Shown here in pieces: positions 1 through 8,586 of a stretch of DNA of 38,582 nt. The notes below the pieces were generated by a model. The model was not told the origin of the DNA, searched no databases, and saw nothing but the letters and a program-made list of their open reading frames with translations. Position numbers and translations under genes: made by a program. Origin of the DNA: Paenibacillus brevis (GTDB taxonomy: Bacteria > Bacillota > Bacilli > Paenibacillales > Paenibacillaceae); contig NZ_JAHLQJ010000030.1 of the NCBI RefSeq assembly GCF_018919145.1, forward strand, positions 1 through 38,582, given 5' to 3'. Within the stretch, counting starts at the first letter, position 1; each line of letters begins with the position of its first letter.

Positions 1-36
1 GTGTATTTCGTGACTATACTTAAACTTCTTGCTTAG

Positions 37-72
37 GCTGTCCCGAAGTGTACTTTTGGGACAGCTTCTTTT
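37..72 (+). terminator. Rho-independent terminator of an upstream gene
   Basis: An 8-bp perfect stem, GCTGTCCC with GGGACAGC, is followed by the T-rich stretch TTCTTTT. It most likely ends a plus-strand gene lying left of the window and separates it from the HNH gene. Confidence 0.75.
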
Positions 73-139
73 GGTTTCATTAGGGGATTCAGACCCTGCA
101 AGGTATAATAAGGATATTGAATCAGTGGAGGATACATAA

Positions 140-799
140 ATGAATGAGAATACAATTCCGGGCAGCAAGCGCTGCATCCGGTGCGGAGAGCATAAGCCGC
201 TCAACCATTTTCTAAAAAGAACCGGAAAGCGTTACGGCAAGGGAGTCCGGCGCGGAACCTGCCGCAGCTGCAGGAAGCAGGTGAAGCAGGCCGAAGCATT
301 AAAAGGAATTCCTCCGCTCGAGCACACGGGACTTGCGGCCGTTTCCGCTAAGGATAAGTCATTACGTCATGTGTCATTACCTGTACCGCCCATATATCCG
401 CAAGGCCAGCCCGATGCCAGTCTGCTGAGACCGAACCGTCAAGGAAAGATCAGAATGCGGGGGCGGACAGACAAAGGCAGCCGATGGCATCAAGAGATCG
501 AGCTTGATTTAGCCGTCACACTTGTGAAGGAGTATGCCGCGGTCGTCGTTAACCGTCATACGATTCGCAGACTGTACAGCAACAAGGACTTCCGCCGTTA
601 CATTCTGACGCGCGATCATCACACCTGCTTCTTTTGCGGCGGGTATGGAGATACGATTGATCACTTGCTGCCGAAAGCGAAAGGCGGGCATACTACCCCA
701 CTCAACTGTGTCTGTGCCTGCAATGAATGCAATCAGTTCAAGGCGGATCGTGATCTCGATGAGTTCTCGCAGCGCAAGATGCCGGCCGATGAGGCATAA
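140..799 (+). CDS. HNH endonuclease family protein with N-terminal zinc-finger-like Cys cluster
   Basis: A 219-residue protein. Near the N-terminus two CxxC pairs (CIRC, about residues 12-15, and CRSC, about 41-44) could form a zinc knuckle. The C-terminal third (about 150-205) is an HNH nuclease core: CFFCG, then IDHLLP with the catalytic-type His, GG, Asn, and a second Cys pair CACNEC, giving the usual Zn-stabilised beta-beta-alpha-metal fold. The start has GGAGG about 9 bases upstream. It stands alone on the plus strand and converges on the helD-like gene with a 25-base gap and no visible terminator. Such stand-alone HNH proteins are common in Firmicutes chromosomes; the substrate is unknown and could be DNA repair or phage-related. 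No partner methylase or toxin is present. Confidence 0.8.
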   Translation: MNENTIPGSKRCIRCGEHKPLNHFLKRTGKRYGKGVRRGTCRSCRKQVKQAEALKGIPPLEHTGLAAVSAKDKSLRHVSLPVPPIYPQGQPDASLLRPNRQGKIRMRGRTDKGSRWHQEIELDLAVTLVKEYAAVVVNRHTIRRLYSNKDFRRYILTRDHHTCFFCGGYGDTIDHLLPKAKGGHTTPLNCVCACNECNQFKADRDLDEFSQRKMPADEA

Positions 800-824
800 C
801 GACCATGCCAAATACGCCAGATGA

Positions 825-2933
825 TTATTCGGCCGCGGAATGAACGTATTGCGGCAATTCTCTGCCATGAAGCAGCCATAGCTCGTGCAGCGCACGGGTA
901 CAACCAACGTAAAGAAGTCTCGCGTCTTTGGCTCCATAGTGAGCTGTATCCACATCCGTCAAGATGACCGCATCAAATTCTAGTCCCTTCGATAAGTAAG
1001 CCGGCAGCACGGAAATCCCTCCCGTATATTGCCGCTGTTCTCCACCGATCAAATGAATATCGAAGCTCCTGGCGGCAAGCGCCCCATGGAGCTCACGGGC
1101 CTCATCCATCGTCCTCGTCAAGAGAGCGACAGTCCGGTGGGAGCCCTCGAGCACTTTCGTCAACGTCTCCGCAATCACCAATTCCCTGTCCCTCTCCACT
1201 ATCTTGAGCAGGTTGACCGGCTCGCCGCTGCGGAATACCGGTACAGCCAGCAGATCCGTTCCGACTCCCCGTTCCAGAATGCCGTTCGCAAAATCAATAA
1301 TTTCCATCGTGGAGCGATAGCTGCGGGTCAAGGCATAGTAAGCTTTATCCTCAGGTTGAAATAGAGTCTGCATTTCCTCCCAGCTTTGAACGCCTTTATA
1401 ATAATGAATGGCTTGGGACAGATCGCCCAGAATCGTGAAAGAATGCCCCTTGACGAACTGGTCAAGCACAACCACCTGAAGCGGACTGAAGTCCTGGGCT
1501 TCATCGATGACCACATGGTCAAAGGTCATCTCCCCCTCAATCTCTTGGATTCTGGAAAAAATATATAATAAGGCAGCAAGGTCTTCTTCCTTTACCTGGC
1601 CTTCCTTCAAATAGGAGCGGGTCTCCTTCAAAATGGAGGAAGGCATCCCGTCCGCTTTGTCCTGCATCAGTCTCTTGTAAATAGCAAGCGAGTCCAGTTC
1701 CGGCCATTTCTTGGCATAGGACTTCTCCCGCTGCTGCGCCTTCTTCTTCCGCTCCTTCAGAGCTGCTGCTGACGGGGATTTCTTCAGCTCCATTTCAATC
1801 CACCGATGAATCCGTGCCAATACCCTTTCCTTGCGCCTTGCAATCGGGTAATGTCTGTATTCGCCATTGAACCAGTCGGCGATGACGCTAAACGGCAGCC
1901 TGGCCCCATCCCAAGGCTCAAAATCCTGCTCCGGTACACATGCAGGCTCAAGACGATCCAGATAGCTGTCGAGAATAGACTTAAACTCCATCGAGCCTTT
2001 AAATCTGCCTGGATATTCTGGATTTTCCTTACCAGAATGCGTAGCGCTTTGATGATTATCCAATGAATCAAACCAGCGTGTCAGTTCATTTGCATCGTCC
2101 TGCGGCGCATTCTCCAAATCAAGCAATCGCGCAGCCCAATCCGCAAACGTGCTTTGCTGGATATCTCCTACGCCAAGCTCAGGCAGTACCTCGGAGATAT
2201 AATCGATAAACATATGGTTGGGGGCGAAGATGACCATTCGTTCGGCCTTGATCTGTTCCTTGTACTGATAGAGCAAGAAGGCAAGCCGATGAAGAGCAAC
2301 GGTGGTTTTTCCGCTCCCCGCAACTCCTTGAATGATCAGTGCCGTATTTTTGGCTGCTCGGATAATCAAGTCTTGTTCCGCCTGAATCGTAGAGACAATA
2401 TCTCTGAGCCGGTTGTCCTTGTTCTCGCCAAGCCGATAGACGAGGAATTCGTCGGATACGGCCGGGCCTTCGCTCTCCCGGTTATACGTATCGGCAACCC
2501 GCTCCAGGATGCCTTGCCTGATCACCAGGTTCCGCTTCAAGTACACAAGTCCTTCTATCTCACCCTCTGGTGCCTCATACGAAGCATCATCACCGCCCGT
2601 AAATGAATAGAACAAGCTCGCTACCGGAGCCCGCCAGTCGATGACGACCGGCTTGCTGCTCTCCGGATCATATACCCCTTGCTTGCCGATATACAGCTCG
2701 CTCTTGCTCTTTCCCGCCTCTGCAAAATCAAGCCTCCCGAAGTAAGGCTCCCGCACCGACCTCGCAAGCTGTTGCCTGCTCTCTTCCCGATGCGCCTCCA
2801 GCATCTGTTCGGTGAAATCCTGGCCCGTATAAACCGGAATGCTCTTTAACCGGGTCAATTGGCTGTCGACCATCTGCAGCATATCCTCCAGCCGCCGCTT
2901 CTCTTCTTGATAGGCACTTTGAAAATCTTCCAT
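825..2933 (-). CDS. helD: HelD-like UvrD-family helicase (RNA polymerase recycling factor)
   Basis: A 702-residue superfamily-1 ATPase, slightly shorter than B. subtilis HelD. The first ~60 residues are charged and predicted coiled coil (starting MEDFQSAYQEEKRRLEDM), as in the secondary-channel arm of HelD. The Walker A motif GVAGSGKTT is near residue 203, Walker B VIDEAQDF near 474, and a UvrD-like C-terminal half with RSYRS and LSKGLEFDAV motifs follows. Known HelD proteins bind RNA polymerase and use ATP to free stalled core enzyme from DNA. The start is supported by GGAGGT 9-10 bases upstream. A -10-like TATAAT lies at 3019-3024 (complement) but its -35 is poor. A monocistronic gene; a general DNA helicase role cannot be excluded from sequence alone. 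Confidence 0.85.
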   Translation of the reverse strand: MEDFQSAYQEEKRRLEDMLQMVDSQLTRLKSIPVYTGQDFTEQMLEAHREESRQQLARSVREPYFGRLDFAEAGKSKSELYIGKQGVYDPESSKPVVIDWRAPVASLFYSFTGGDDASYEAPEGEIEGLVYLKRNLVIRQGILERVADTYNRESEGPAVSDEFLVYRLGENKDNRLRDIVSTIQAEQDLIIRAAKNTALIIQGVAGSGKTTVALHRLAFLLYQYKEQIKAERMVIFAPNHMFIDYISEVLPELGVGDIQQSTFADWAARLLDLENAPQDDANELTRWFDSLDNHQSATHSGKENPEYPGRFKGSMEFKSILDSYLDRLEPACVPEQDFEPWDGARLPFSVIADWFNGEYRHYPIARRKERVLARIHRWIEMELKKSPSAAALKERKKKAQQREKSYAKKWPELDSLAIYKRLMQDKADGMPSSILKETRSYLKEGQVKEEDLAALLYIFSRIQEIEGEMTFDHVVIDEAQDFSPLQVVVLDQFVKGHSFTILGDLSQAIHYYKGVQSWEEMQTLFQPEDKAYYALTRSYRSTMEIIDFANGILERGVGTDLLAVPVFRSGEPVNLLKIVERDRELVIAETLTKVLEGSHRTVALLTRTMDEARELHGALAARSFDIHLIGGEQRQYTGGISVLPAYLSKGLEFDAVILTDVDTAHYGAKDARLLYVGCTRALHELWLLHGRELPQYVHSAAE

Positions 2934-3073
2934 CTTTTCAGTTACCTCCTAAGGTTTTATTTTTTGCCCCGGCCATCAATTTCTTAAATCTGAGAATTCC
3001 GAAGTCAAAAGGAGTTTTATTATAGCACTCGTTATTTGAAAAAGCGAATACCGTTCCGGATGGCTATGAACAC

Positions 3074-3112
3074 AAAAGCGCAGCCCCGGTCTTACGACCG
3101 ATGCTGCACCTT
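3074..3112 (-). terminator. Terminator of the hisS-aspS-tcdA operon
   Basis: On the minus strand GTGCAGC...GGTC, loop GTAA, GACC...GCTGCGC forms a long interrupted stem followed by TTTT. It lies just past the tcdA stop codon. Confidence 0.8.
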
Positions 3113-3120
3113 TTAGCTGA

Positions 3121-3873
3121 TTACAATTTAACTCCGCCTGCTTCCAGTAATTCACGTACCGCTACACTGACCATGATCAGACCCACGACTGGCGGAACGA
3201 AGGAGTTACTTGCCGGCGGCTGCTTGGCTTTACGGATTTTGGCCTCGGGAGACACGATCTTCTCCGTAACATCCTTACGCGGTCTTACTGGCGGCTCGGT
3301 TGAGAATACCACCTTTATGCCCTTCTTGATCCCGTCTTCACGCAGCTTCGTACGGATGACGCGGGCCATCGGGTCCATATGCGTCTTGGAAATGTCGGCC
3401 ACCTGGAATTTGGTTGGATCCAGCTTGTTCGCGGCCCCCATACTCGACAGAACCGGAATATTCCGCTTGCGGCATTCCTTTATGAGATGAATCTTGTAAA
3501 TAATCGTATCAGAGGCGTCCAAAATGTAATCGATGTCGTATTTGAACAATTGCTCATAGGTCTCTTCCGTATAGAACATATTCAGTGCGATCGTCTCGCA
3601 TTCCGGATTGATCAGTTTAACCCGTTCACACATCAGATCGGCTTTCTTCTGTCCGATTGTAGTCGTCAAGGCATGAATCTGACGATTGATGTTAGTAATA
3701 TCAACAGCATCCTTATCGATCATAATGATGCGGCCGATGCCCGTACGGGCCAGGCCTTCCACTGCCATCGCTCCGACACCGCCGACGCCGAGAACGGCTA
3801 CAGTGCTGTTCTTCAGAATTTCAAGCCCTTCTTCTCCAATAGCAAGCTCGGTCCGTGAAAATTGATGAAGCAT
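3121..3873 (-). CDS. tcdA: tRNA threonylcarbamoyladenosine dehydratase TcdA
   Basis: A 250-residue E1-like (ThiF/MoeB/HesA superfamily) enzyme. The ATP-binding loop VLGVGGVGAMAVE is at about residues 28-40, followed by the acidic DKD that positions the adenosine, the NINRQ motif near 62, and DASDT near 120. The family (E. coli TcdA/CsdL, B. subtilis YrvM) uses ATP to cyclise t6A37 to ct6A in ANN-decoding tRNAs. The C-terminal ~40 residues are rich in Lys/Pro and then hydrophobic, as in YrvM. It starts 15 bases after the aspS stop with a GGGAGG site, so it is the third gene of the T-box-controlled hisS-aspS operon, linking tRNA charging with tRNA modification. Confidence 0.93.
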   Translation of the reverse strand: MLHQFSRTELAIGEEGLEILKNSTVAVLGVGGVGAMAVEGLARTGIGRIIMIDKDAVDITNINRQIHALTTTIGQKKADLMCERVKLINPECETIALNMFYTEETYEQLFKYDIDYILDASDTIIYKIHLIKECRKRNIPVLSSMGAANKLDPTKFQVADISKTHMDPMARVIRTKLREDGIKKGIKVVFSTEPPVRPRKDVTEKIVSPEAKIRKAKQPPASNSFVPPVVGLIMVSVAVRELLEAGGVKL

Positions 3874-3888
3874 CCTTTAGCCTCCCAG

Positions 3889-5664
3889 TTATTTCTCTTG
3901 TCCAGGCTTCTTCGCCAGCTTGATGTGAAGCTGCTCAAGCTGCGGTGTGTCCACCTCGGAAGGAGCGTTCATCAGCAGATCTGTCGCACTCGCGGTCTTC
4001 GGGAACGCGATCGTCTCGCGCAGGTTGGAGCGCCCGGTAAGCAGCATGACCAGACGGTCGAAGCCGAAGGCGATCCCGCCATGCGGCGGTGTGCCGTAGT
4101 CAAATGCATCCAGCAAATAGCCGAATTTGTCCTGGGCTTCTTCCGGACTCAAGCCGATGGCCTTGAACATTTTCTCCTGAACATCGCGCTTGTAGATCCG
4201 CATGGAGCCGCCGCCTACCTCGTAGCCGTTCAACACGAGGTCATAGGCTTGCGCAAGAATCTGACCCGGATCGCTCTCGAACAGGTGCAGGTCTTCTTCA
4301 CGCGGACGAGTGAACGGATGATGCTCCGCCACATAGCGTTTTTGATCTTCATCCCAGCCGAGCAGCGGGAAGTCTACGACCCAAGCGAACTTGTACACAC
4401 TGTCGTCGATCAGGCCAAGATCGCGGCCAATCTTTAGACGAAGCGCACCCAGAACGTCGGCCACCACCTTCTTGGTGTCGGCAGAGAACAAGAGCAAATC
4501 TCCCTCTTCAGCATCGGTACGGGTCTTCAACGCTTCAATCTCTTGCTCGCTAAGGAATTTCACGATCGGTCCGCGGAATTCGCCTTCCTTAACCTGAATC
4601 CAGGCCAATCCCTTCGCACCGTAACGGGCAGCGTATGGTCCAAGGTCATCAATATCCTTACGGCTCCATGTGCCGCAGCCCTTTGCGTTCAGCACCTTCA
4701 CCTCGCCGCCCTTATCAATGACAGAGGCAAATACTTTCGCACCGCTTCCGGCAACGATGTCGCTGACGTTAACGAGCTCCAGGCCAAAACGCAGATCCGG
4801 CTTGTCAGAGCCGTATTTACCCATAGCATCTGCATAAGACAGACGCTGGAACGGTGTCGGAATCTCGATTCCCTTGGTCTCTCTGAACAAACGAACGACG
4901 AGTTGCTCCATCATGTCTAGCAGCTCATCCCGGCTCAGGAACGAAGTCTCGATGTCGACCTGCGTGAATTCCGGCTGGCGGTCTGCACGAAGATCCTCGT
5001 CCCGGAAGCAGCGTGCGATCTGATAATAGCGTTCAATGCCGCTGACCATCAGAAGCTGCTTGTACAGCTGAGGGGATTGCGGCAACGCGAAAAATTCTCC
5101 CGGATGTACCCGGCTTGGCACGAGATAATCCCGCGCGCCTTCCGGCGAGCTCTTGGTCAGGATAGGCGTTTCCACCTCGATGAAGCCTTCCCCGTCGAGG
5201 AAATCGCGGAACACTTTAGCTGCTTTGGAACGAAGCCACAGCGTATTTTGCATCTCCGGACGGCGCAGGTCCAGGTAACGGTATTTCAAACGCAGCGATT
5301 CATCCACCTCTACTCCGTCTTCAATGAAGAACGGAGGCGTCTTGGCTGCATTCAGCACTTCAATCTCTGTAATTCGCACCTCGATTTCGCCGGTCGGCAA
5401 ATTCGAATTCACGGTTTCAGGGTCTCTTTTCACCACGGTGCCGCTGACAGCCAGCACGTATTCGCTCCGCACCTTGTCAGCAATTTGCAGCGCTTCTCCG
5501 GAATAAGCCGGATTGAAGACAATCTGTACAATCCCGCTGCGGTCACGCAAATCGATGAACAGGACGCCCCCCAGGTCGCGGCGGGTTTGCACCCAACCAT
5601 TCAATGTTACTGTTTCTCCAATATTCGCGGGACTAAGTGTGCCGCATCGATGAGTACGCTTCAT
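3889..5664 (-). CDS. aspS: Aspartyl-tRNA synthetase (class II)
   Basis: A 591-residue class II synthetase of bacterial type. The N-terminal OB-fold anticodon-binding domain (about 1-110, with GWVQTRRDLGGV and FIDLRDRSG) is followed by motif 2 RCFRDEDLRADRQPEFTQ (about residues 217-234), a GAD insertion domain (about 300-415) and motif 3 GGIAFGFDRLVML near 530-545. It charges tRNA-Asp. In organisms lacking AsnRS, AspS can be non-discriminating and also charge tRNA-Asn; the anticodon-domain loop alone does not settle this here. It lies 38 bases after hisS and 15 before tcdA. The operon leader reads as an Asp-specific T-box, so this gene is probably the primary regulated target. Confidence 0.97.
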   Translation of the reverse strand: MKRTHRCGTLSPANIGETVTLNGWVQTRRDLGGVLFIDLRDRSGIVQIVFNPAYSGEALQIADKVRSEYVLAVSGTVVKRDPETVNSNLPTGEIEVRITEIEVLNAAKTPPFFIEDGVEVDESLRLKYRYLDLRRPEMQNTLWLRSKAAKVFRDFLDGEGFIEVETPILTKSSPEGARDYLVPSRVHPGEFFALPQSPQLYKQLLMVSGIERYYQIARCFRDEDLRADRQPEFTQVDIETSFLSRDELLDMMEQLVVRLFRETKGIEIPTPFQRLSYADAMGKYGSDKPDLRFGLELVNVSDIVAGSGAKVFASVIDKGGEVKVLNAKGCGTWSRKDIDDLGPYAARYGAKGLAWIQVKEGEFRGPIVKFLSEQEIEALKTRTDAEEGDLLLFSADTKKVVADVLGALRLKIGRDLGLIDDSVYKFAWVVDFPLLGWDEDQKRYVAEHHPFTRPREEDLHLFESDPGQILAQAYDLVLNGYEVGGGSMRIYKRDVQEKMFKAIGLSPEEAQDKFGYLLDAFDYGTPPHGGIAFGFDRLVMLLTGRSNLRETIAFPKTASATDLLMNAPSEVDTPQLEQLHIKLAKKPGQEK

Positions 5665-5702
5665 ACATTGACAATCCTTTCATTGGTAAAATAGTGTAGT
5701 TG

Positions 5703-6947
5703 TTATTTCAATGCGTCAACCAGCTCGTGGAGCTTGATCGTCCGCTGTTCACCTGACTCCATTGACTTCAGAGCAATTTCACCGCGCTCCAGCTCATCAT
5801 CGCCCAAAATGGCGGTATACCTCGCCTGCATCCGGTCAGCAGATTTCATCTGCGCCTTCATTTTGCGGCTCAAATAATCCTTCTCGGCAGAATAACCCGC
5901 CTTACGCACCTTGAACAGCAGCTTGGATATTTCCTGATCCGCAGCTTCTCCCAAAGAGATCAAGTAGACGTCCAACGGCTTCGCCGCCGTCAGTCCGACT
6001 TCCTGCTTTTCCAGAATCAGAGCAATCCGTTCCAGTCCGAGTGCCATGCCAATGCCTGGCTGATCCGGCCCGCCAACATCAGCGACGAGTCCATTGTAGC
6101 GTCCGCCGCCGCCAATGGTATCGATCGCACCAATGCCTTCCGCCTTGTACTCAAATGCGGTGTGGGTGTAGTAGTCAAGGCCGCGTACCAGGCGATGGTT
6201 GATGACATAATCAATCTCCATCGCGGTCAGCAGCTCCTGCACCTTGGCAAAATGCGTGCTGCACTCCTCATCCAGACTGTCCAGAATTGATGGTGCACCG
6301 CCGAATTTATCCTGATCCACCTTGCAATCCAGCACCCGAAGCGGATTACGCTCCATCCGGGATTGGCAATCCTTGCACAAGGTTTCCTTCATCGGCAGCA
6401 AGAAGGCCAAGAGTTTATCCCGATAAGCTGCCCGGCTTGCCGGATTGCCTACGGAATTAATCTCTACTTTCACGCCCTTCAGTCCCAGCTCTACGCAGTA
6501 TTGATATCCCAGCGCAACAACCTCGGCATCAATGGCCGGATCCGTGGCGCCAAAGGCTTCCACGCCGAATTGATGGAATTGCCGCTGCCGTCCGGCTTGG
6601 GGCCGCTCGTAGCGGAACATAGGCCCGATATAGTACAGCTTGGTCAGATCCGGATCTCCATAGAGCTTGTTCTCCACATAGGACCGTACAACACCGGCCG
6701 TTCCTTCCGGTCTAAGGGTCATCCAGCGCTCCCCTTTATCCTGGAACGAATACATTTCCTTCTCGACAATATCAGTAGTTTCTCCTACCCCGCGTTCAAA
6801 TAGCGAGGTCTGTTCAAAGATCGGGGTCCGAATCTCGCCATAATTAAACCGGCGGCACAGATCCCGCGCTTTCTCCTCGATAAATTGCCATTTCTCAACG
6901 GTTCCCGGCAGCAAATCCTGCGTCCCGGTCGGTTTTTGAAAAGCCAT
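5703..6947 (-). CDS. hisS: Histidyl-tRNA synthetase
   Basis: A 414-residue class II synthetase. It begins MAFQKPTGTQDLLPG, where the GTQDLLPG element is typical. Motif 2 MFRYERPQAGRQRQFHQFG lies at about residues 109-127, and the histidine-binding motif LVRGLDYYTHTAFEY near 254-268. The C-terminal HGTP anticodon-binding domain covers about 325-414. An ATG five codons upstream is rejected because GGAGG ends about 8 bases before the chosen ATG, while the upstream ATG has no spaced site. First gene of the hisS-aspS-tcdA operon; the T-box leader and its terminator lie immediately upstream. Confidence 0.95.
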   Translation of the reverse strand: MAFQKPTGTQDLLPGTVEKWQFIEEKARDLCRRFNYGEIRTPIFEQTSLFERGVGETTDIVEKEMYSFQDKGERWMTLRPEGTAGVVRSYVENKLYGDPDLTKLYYIGPMFRYERPQAGRQRQFHQFGVEAFGATDPAIDAEVVALGYQYCVELGLKGVKVEINSVGNPASRAAYRDKLLAFLLPMKETLCKDCQSRMERNPLRVLDCKVDQDKFGGAPSILDSLDEECSTHFAKVQELLTAMEIDYVINHRLVRGLDYYTHTAFEYKAEGIGAIDTIGGGGRYNGLVADVGGPDQPGIGMALGLERIALILEKQEVGLTAAKPLDVYLISLGEAADQEISKLLFKVRKAGYSAEKDYLSRKMKAQMKSADRMQARYTAILGDDELERGEIALKSMESGEQRTIKLHELVDALK

Positions 6948-6989
6948 ATCCTTTTCCTCCATCCTCTATGCTCATCCAAATTTTGGACA

Positions 6990-7304
6990 TTAAAAAAACT
7001 CCCGCCCCTGTCAACAATAACAGGGACGAGAGTCTGGAATTCCATTCACCCGCGGTACCACCCAAGTTCCGAATGTTCATCTAGGGAACATTCGCTTCAT
7101 AACGGATAACGCCCGCATGCGCCTAACGTCTACTGGACCGGGGAGGAAGCTTATCAAGCTTCTTCTAGCTGTTCGTCGTCGGTTCTCGGGGAGGTCCTTC
7201 CTTCAATCATCACCAGAATCCTTCCAGCCTCATGGGATTCCTCTCTGCGGATGTGGGGTTGAAGTACTTTGTCCCGTCATCAAATCAGTATCAAACTGTA
7301 TATT
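6990..7304 (-). promoter_or_regulatory. T-box leader upstream of hisS-aspS, specifier apparently GAC (Asp)
   Basis: The T-box core GGGTGGTACCGCGGG is at 7049-7063 on the minus strand, followed by a terminator (about 6992-7031) whose stem CTCGTCCCTGTTA pairs with TGACAGGGGCGGGAG and ends in seven T. Further upstream are Stem I hallmarks: AGTA before CTTCAA, an AGAGAG loop and GGCTGGAAGG. CTTCAA pairs with TTGAAG (7201-7206), and the basal CGGG pairs with CCCCG. This leaves GAAGGACC opposite CAAAGTA as the specifier loop, whose in-place codon is GAC (7194-7196), an Asp codon; no His codon occurs there. In the UGGN bulge N is U, able to wobble with the G73 of tRNA-Asp but not with the C73 expected for tRNA-His. 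The element is certain; the Asp reading is by hand folding. Confidence 0.93.
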
Positions 7305-7309
7305 CCATG

Positions 7310-7338
7310 ATTTTAAGCAAGTACAGCGACAAAGTCAA
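7310..7338 (-). promoter_or_regulatory. Vegetative (sigma-A) promoter of the hisS-aspS-tcdA operon
   Basis: TTGACT (7333-7338) and TAAAAT (7310-7315) are separated by exactly 17 bases. The expected start point, about 7304, places the T-box Stem I entirely within the transcript. Confidence 0.8.
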
Positions 7339-7357
7339 GCCTATCTGTAGACAGACA

Positions 7358-7387
7358 GAAAAAAACCTGTACCAACGGGGCACAGGT
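7358..7387 (-). terminator. Terminator after the stress-type operon
   Basis: The minus strand reads ACCTGTGCC, loop CCGTT, GGTACAGGT, then TTTTTTTC. This is a 9-bp stem with one wobble pair and a U tract. It ends transcripts of the 154-residue gene about 105 bases downstream of its stop; the intervening 7388-7492 shows no gene. Confidence 0.85.
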
Positions 7388-7492
7388 CCAAAAGTTAAAT
7401 ATATTAAAAGGGGGTCATGCTGTTATTATAAACAACCAATGTTAAAGAACGATGAAACGAATATTACAGTTACATTACAAAAAATCTGTCAA

Positions 7493-7957
7493 TCAATCTA
7501 ATCGTTCGACAAATGCCCCCATGCCTCGCAGTTTGTGAATGATCATTTCATAATCCTCATCCTTAGCTTTCAAGCTTAGCACATATTTCAGGTTACTGTA
7601 ATCTTCGTCGCTGTAGGAAGAAACATTCAGCACCGGATCCATGACCCCGTCCTCCCGCCGTTCTGGCAGTTCATCCCTGACCGTTCCTTCTTCATTAACG
7701 GAATCTTGTTTGGAGAGAACCGGAATCACGCCCTGTGCAGAAGCCGTGCTTGGCAACCCGGCAACGCCGGCAGTACCTCCTCCATTGGATACGCCTCCGT
7801 TAATGGGCATAAATGGCACTAACAAATTGCCATTCCGTCCAATCGAGGTATCTAATGCACCGACCTCCACCTGCTCCGTCTCAAAGGTTAGCAGACTTGT
7901 TCTTGCCCCCTCTGCTTCATCCTCGCTCCTGAAATAGGCCTGAATATGCTTTGCCAT
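7493..7957 (-). CDS. Hypothetical protein, possible general-stress-like protein
   Basis: A 154-residue protein I do not recognise with certainty. The first ~35 residues (MAKHIQAYFRSEDEAEGART...) look like the beta-alpha start of small stress proteins that begin with a strand and an 'EDEAE' helix. The middle (about 45-80) is rich in Gly/Asn/Pro/Ser and probably disordered. The C-terminal ~45 residues (YVLSLKAKDEDYEMIIHKLRGMGAFVERLD at the end) form a second predicted alpha/beta unit. No signal peptide or membrane segment is visible. The start has a strong GGGAGG site. It follows the PfpI-family gene by 33 bases in the same direction and ends at a strong terminator, so the two form an operon; a stress role is inferred only from that context. 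Confidence 0.75.
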   Translation of the reverse strand: MAKHIQAYFRSEDEAEGARTSLLTFETEQVEVGALDTSIGRNGNLLVPFMPINGGVSNGGGTAGVAGLPSTASAQGVIPVLSKQDSVNEEGTVRDELPERREDGVMDPVLNVSSYSDEDYSNLKYVLSLKAKDEDYEMIIHKLRGMGAFVERLD

Positions 7958-7990
7958 CCCTTTTACCTCCCTTATTCCTGTTTTTTTGGT

Positions 7991-8497
7991 TTACAGCTTC
8001 TTGAGCAATTCTCTGACAAACGCCGGTTCATCCTTCGGCGTACGCGAGGTCACGAAATTCCCGTCGACAACAACCTCTTCATCCCGAAACGTAGCACCCG
8101 CATTAGTCATGTCGTCCTTCAGCGGCGTGAAGGAAGTGATTGTTCTGCCCTCCAACAGCCCTGCACTGATCAGAATTTGAGGACCATGGCATATTGCTGC
8201 AATCGTCTTTCCCGCCTTGTTCATCTCTGTTACAAAATCCTGGACCGGCTGACTGCCGCGCAGACCCTCGGGAGACGAGCCCCCTGGAATCACGACGGCG
8301 TCAAAGTCAGAAGCCTTCACATCCGCAATAGCCGCCTCCGTTTCATATTCTGCCTTTCCTTGCTTGCCCTGAACCTTCCGTCCTGCCAGAAGCCCGATAA
8401 TGACCGCTTCATGTCCGGCTTTTTTTACTTCTTCATAAGGAACCTGCATCTCGGAGTCTTCAAACTGGTCTGCCAGTAAAAATGCAACTCTGCTCAT
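7991..8497 (-). CDS. DJ-1/PfpI family protein (YfkM / general stress protein 18-like)
   Basis: A 168-residue single-domain DJ-1/PfpI protein. The signature AICHGPQ is at about residues 100-106, with the nucleophile-elbow Cys followed by His, and PGGSSPEGLR near 71-80 supplies the conserved glycines. A Glu/Asp-rich start (LLADQFEDSE) matches the PfpI/YhbO/YfkM subgroup. Members have been described as intracellular proteases, glyoxalase- or deglycase-like enzymes, or stress proteins; the activity of this one cannot be fixed from sequence. The start is backed by AGGAGG. It is the first gene of a two-gene operon preceded by a sigma-B-like promoter, in line with the sigma-B control of B. subtilis yfkM. 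Confidence 0.88.
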   Translation of the reverse strand: MSRVAFLLADQFEDSEMQVPYEEVKKAGHEAVIIGLLAGRKVQGKQGKAEYETEAAIADVKASDFDAVVIPGGSSPEGLRGSQPVQDFVTEMNKAGKTIAAICHGPQILISAGLLEGRTITSFTPLKDDMTNAGATFRDEEVVVDGNFVTSRTPKDEPAFVRELLKKL

Positions 8498-8586
8498 CTG
8501 ACCATTTCCTCCTTACTCAATCCTTTAGTATGTTAGAGATCCTCTAATTTCCTGAGTCCATTACTTGAGTCGTGCTCGTCTTGTTA

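Noticed and set aside
140..799. HNH gene as part of a restriction-modification, homing or toxin system
   Set aside because: No methylase, immunity gene, intron or mobile-element end is visible next to it.
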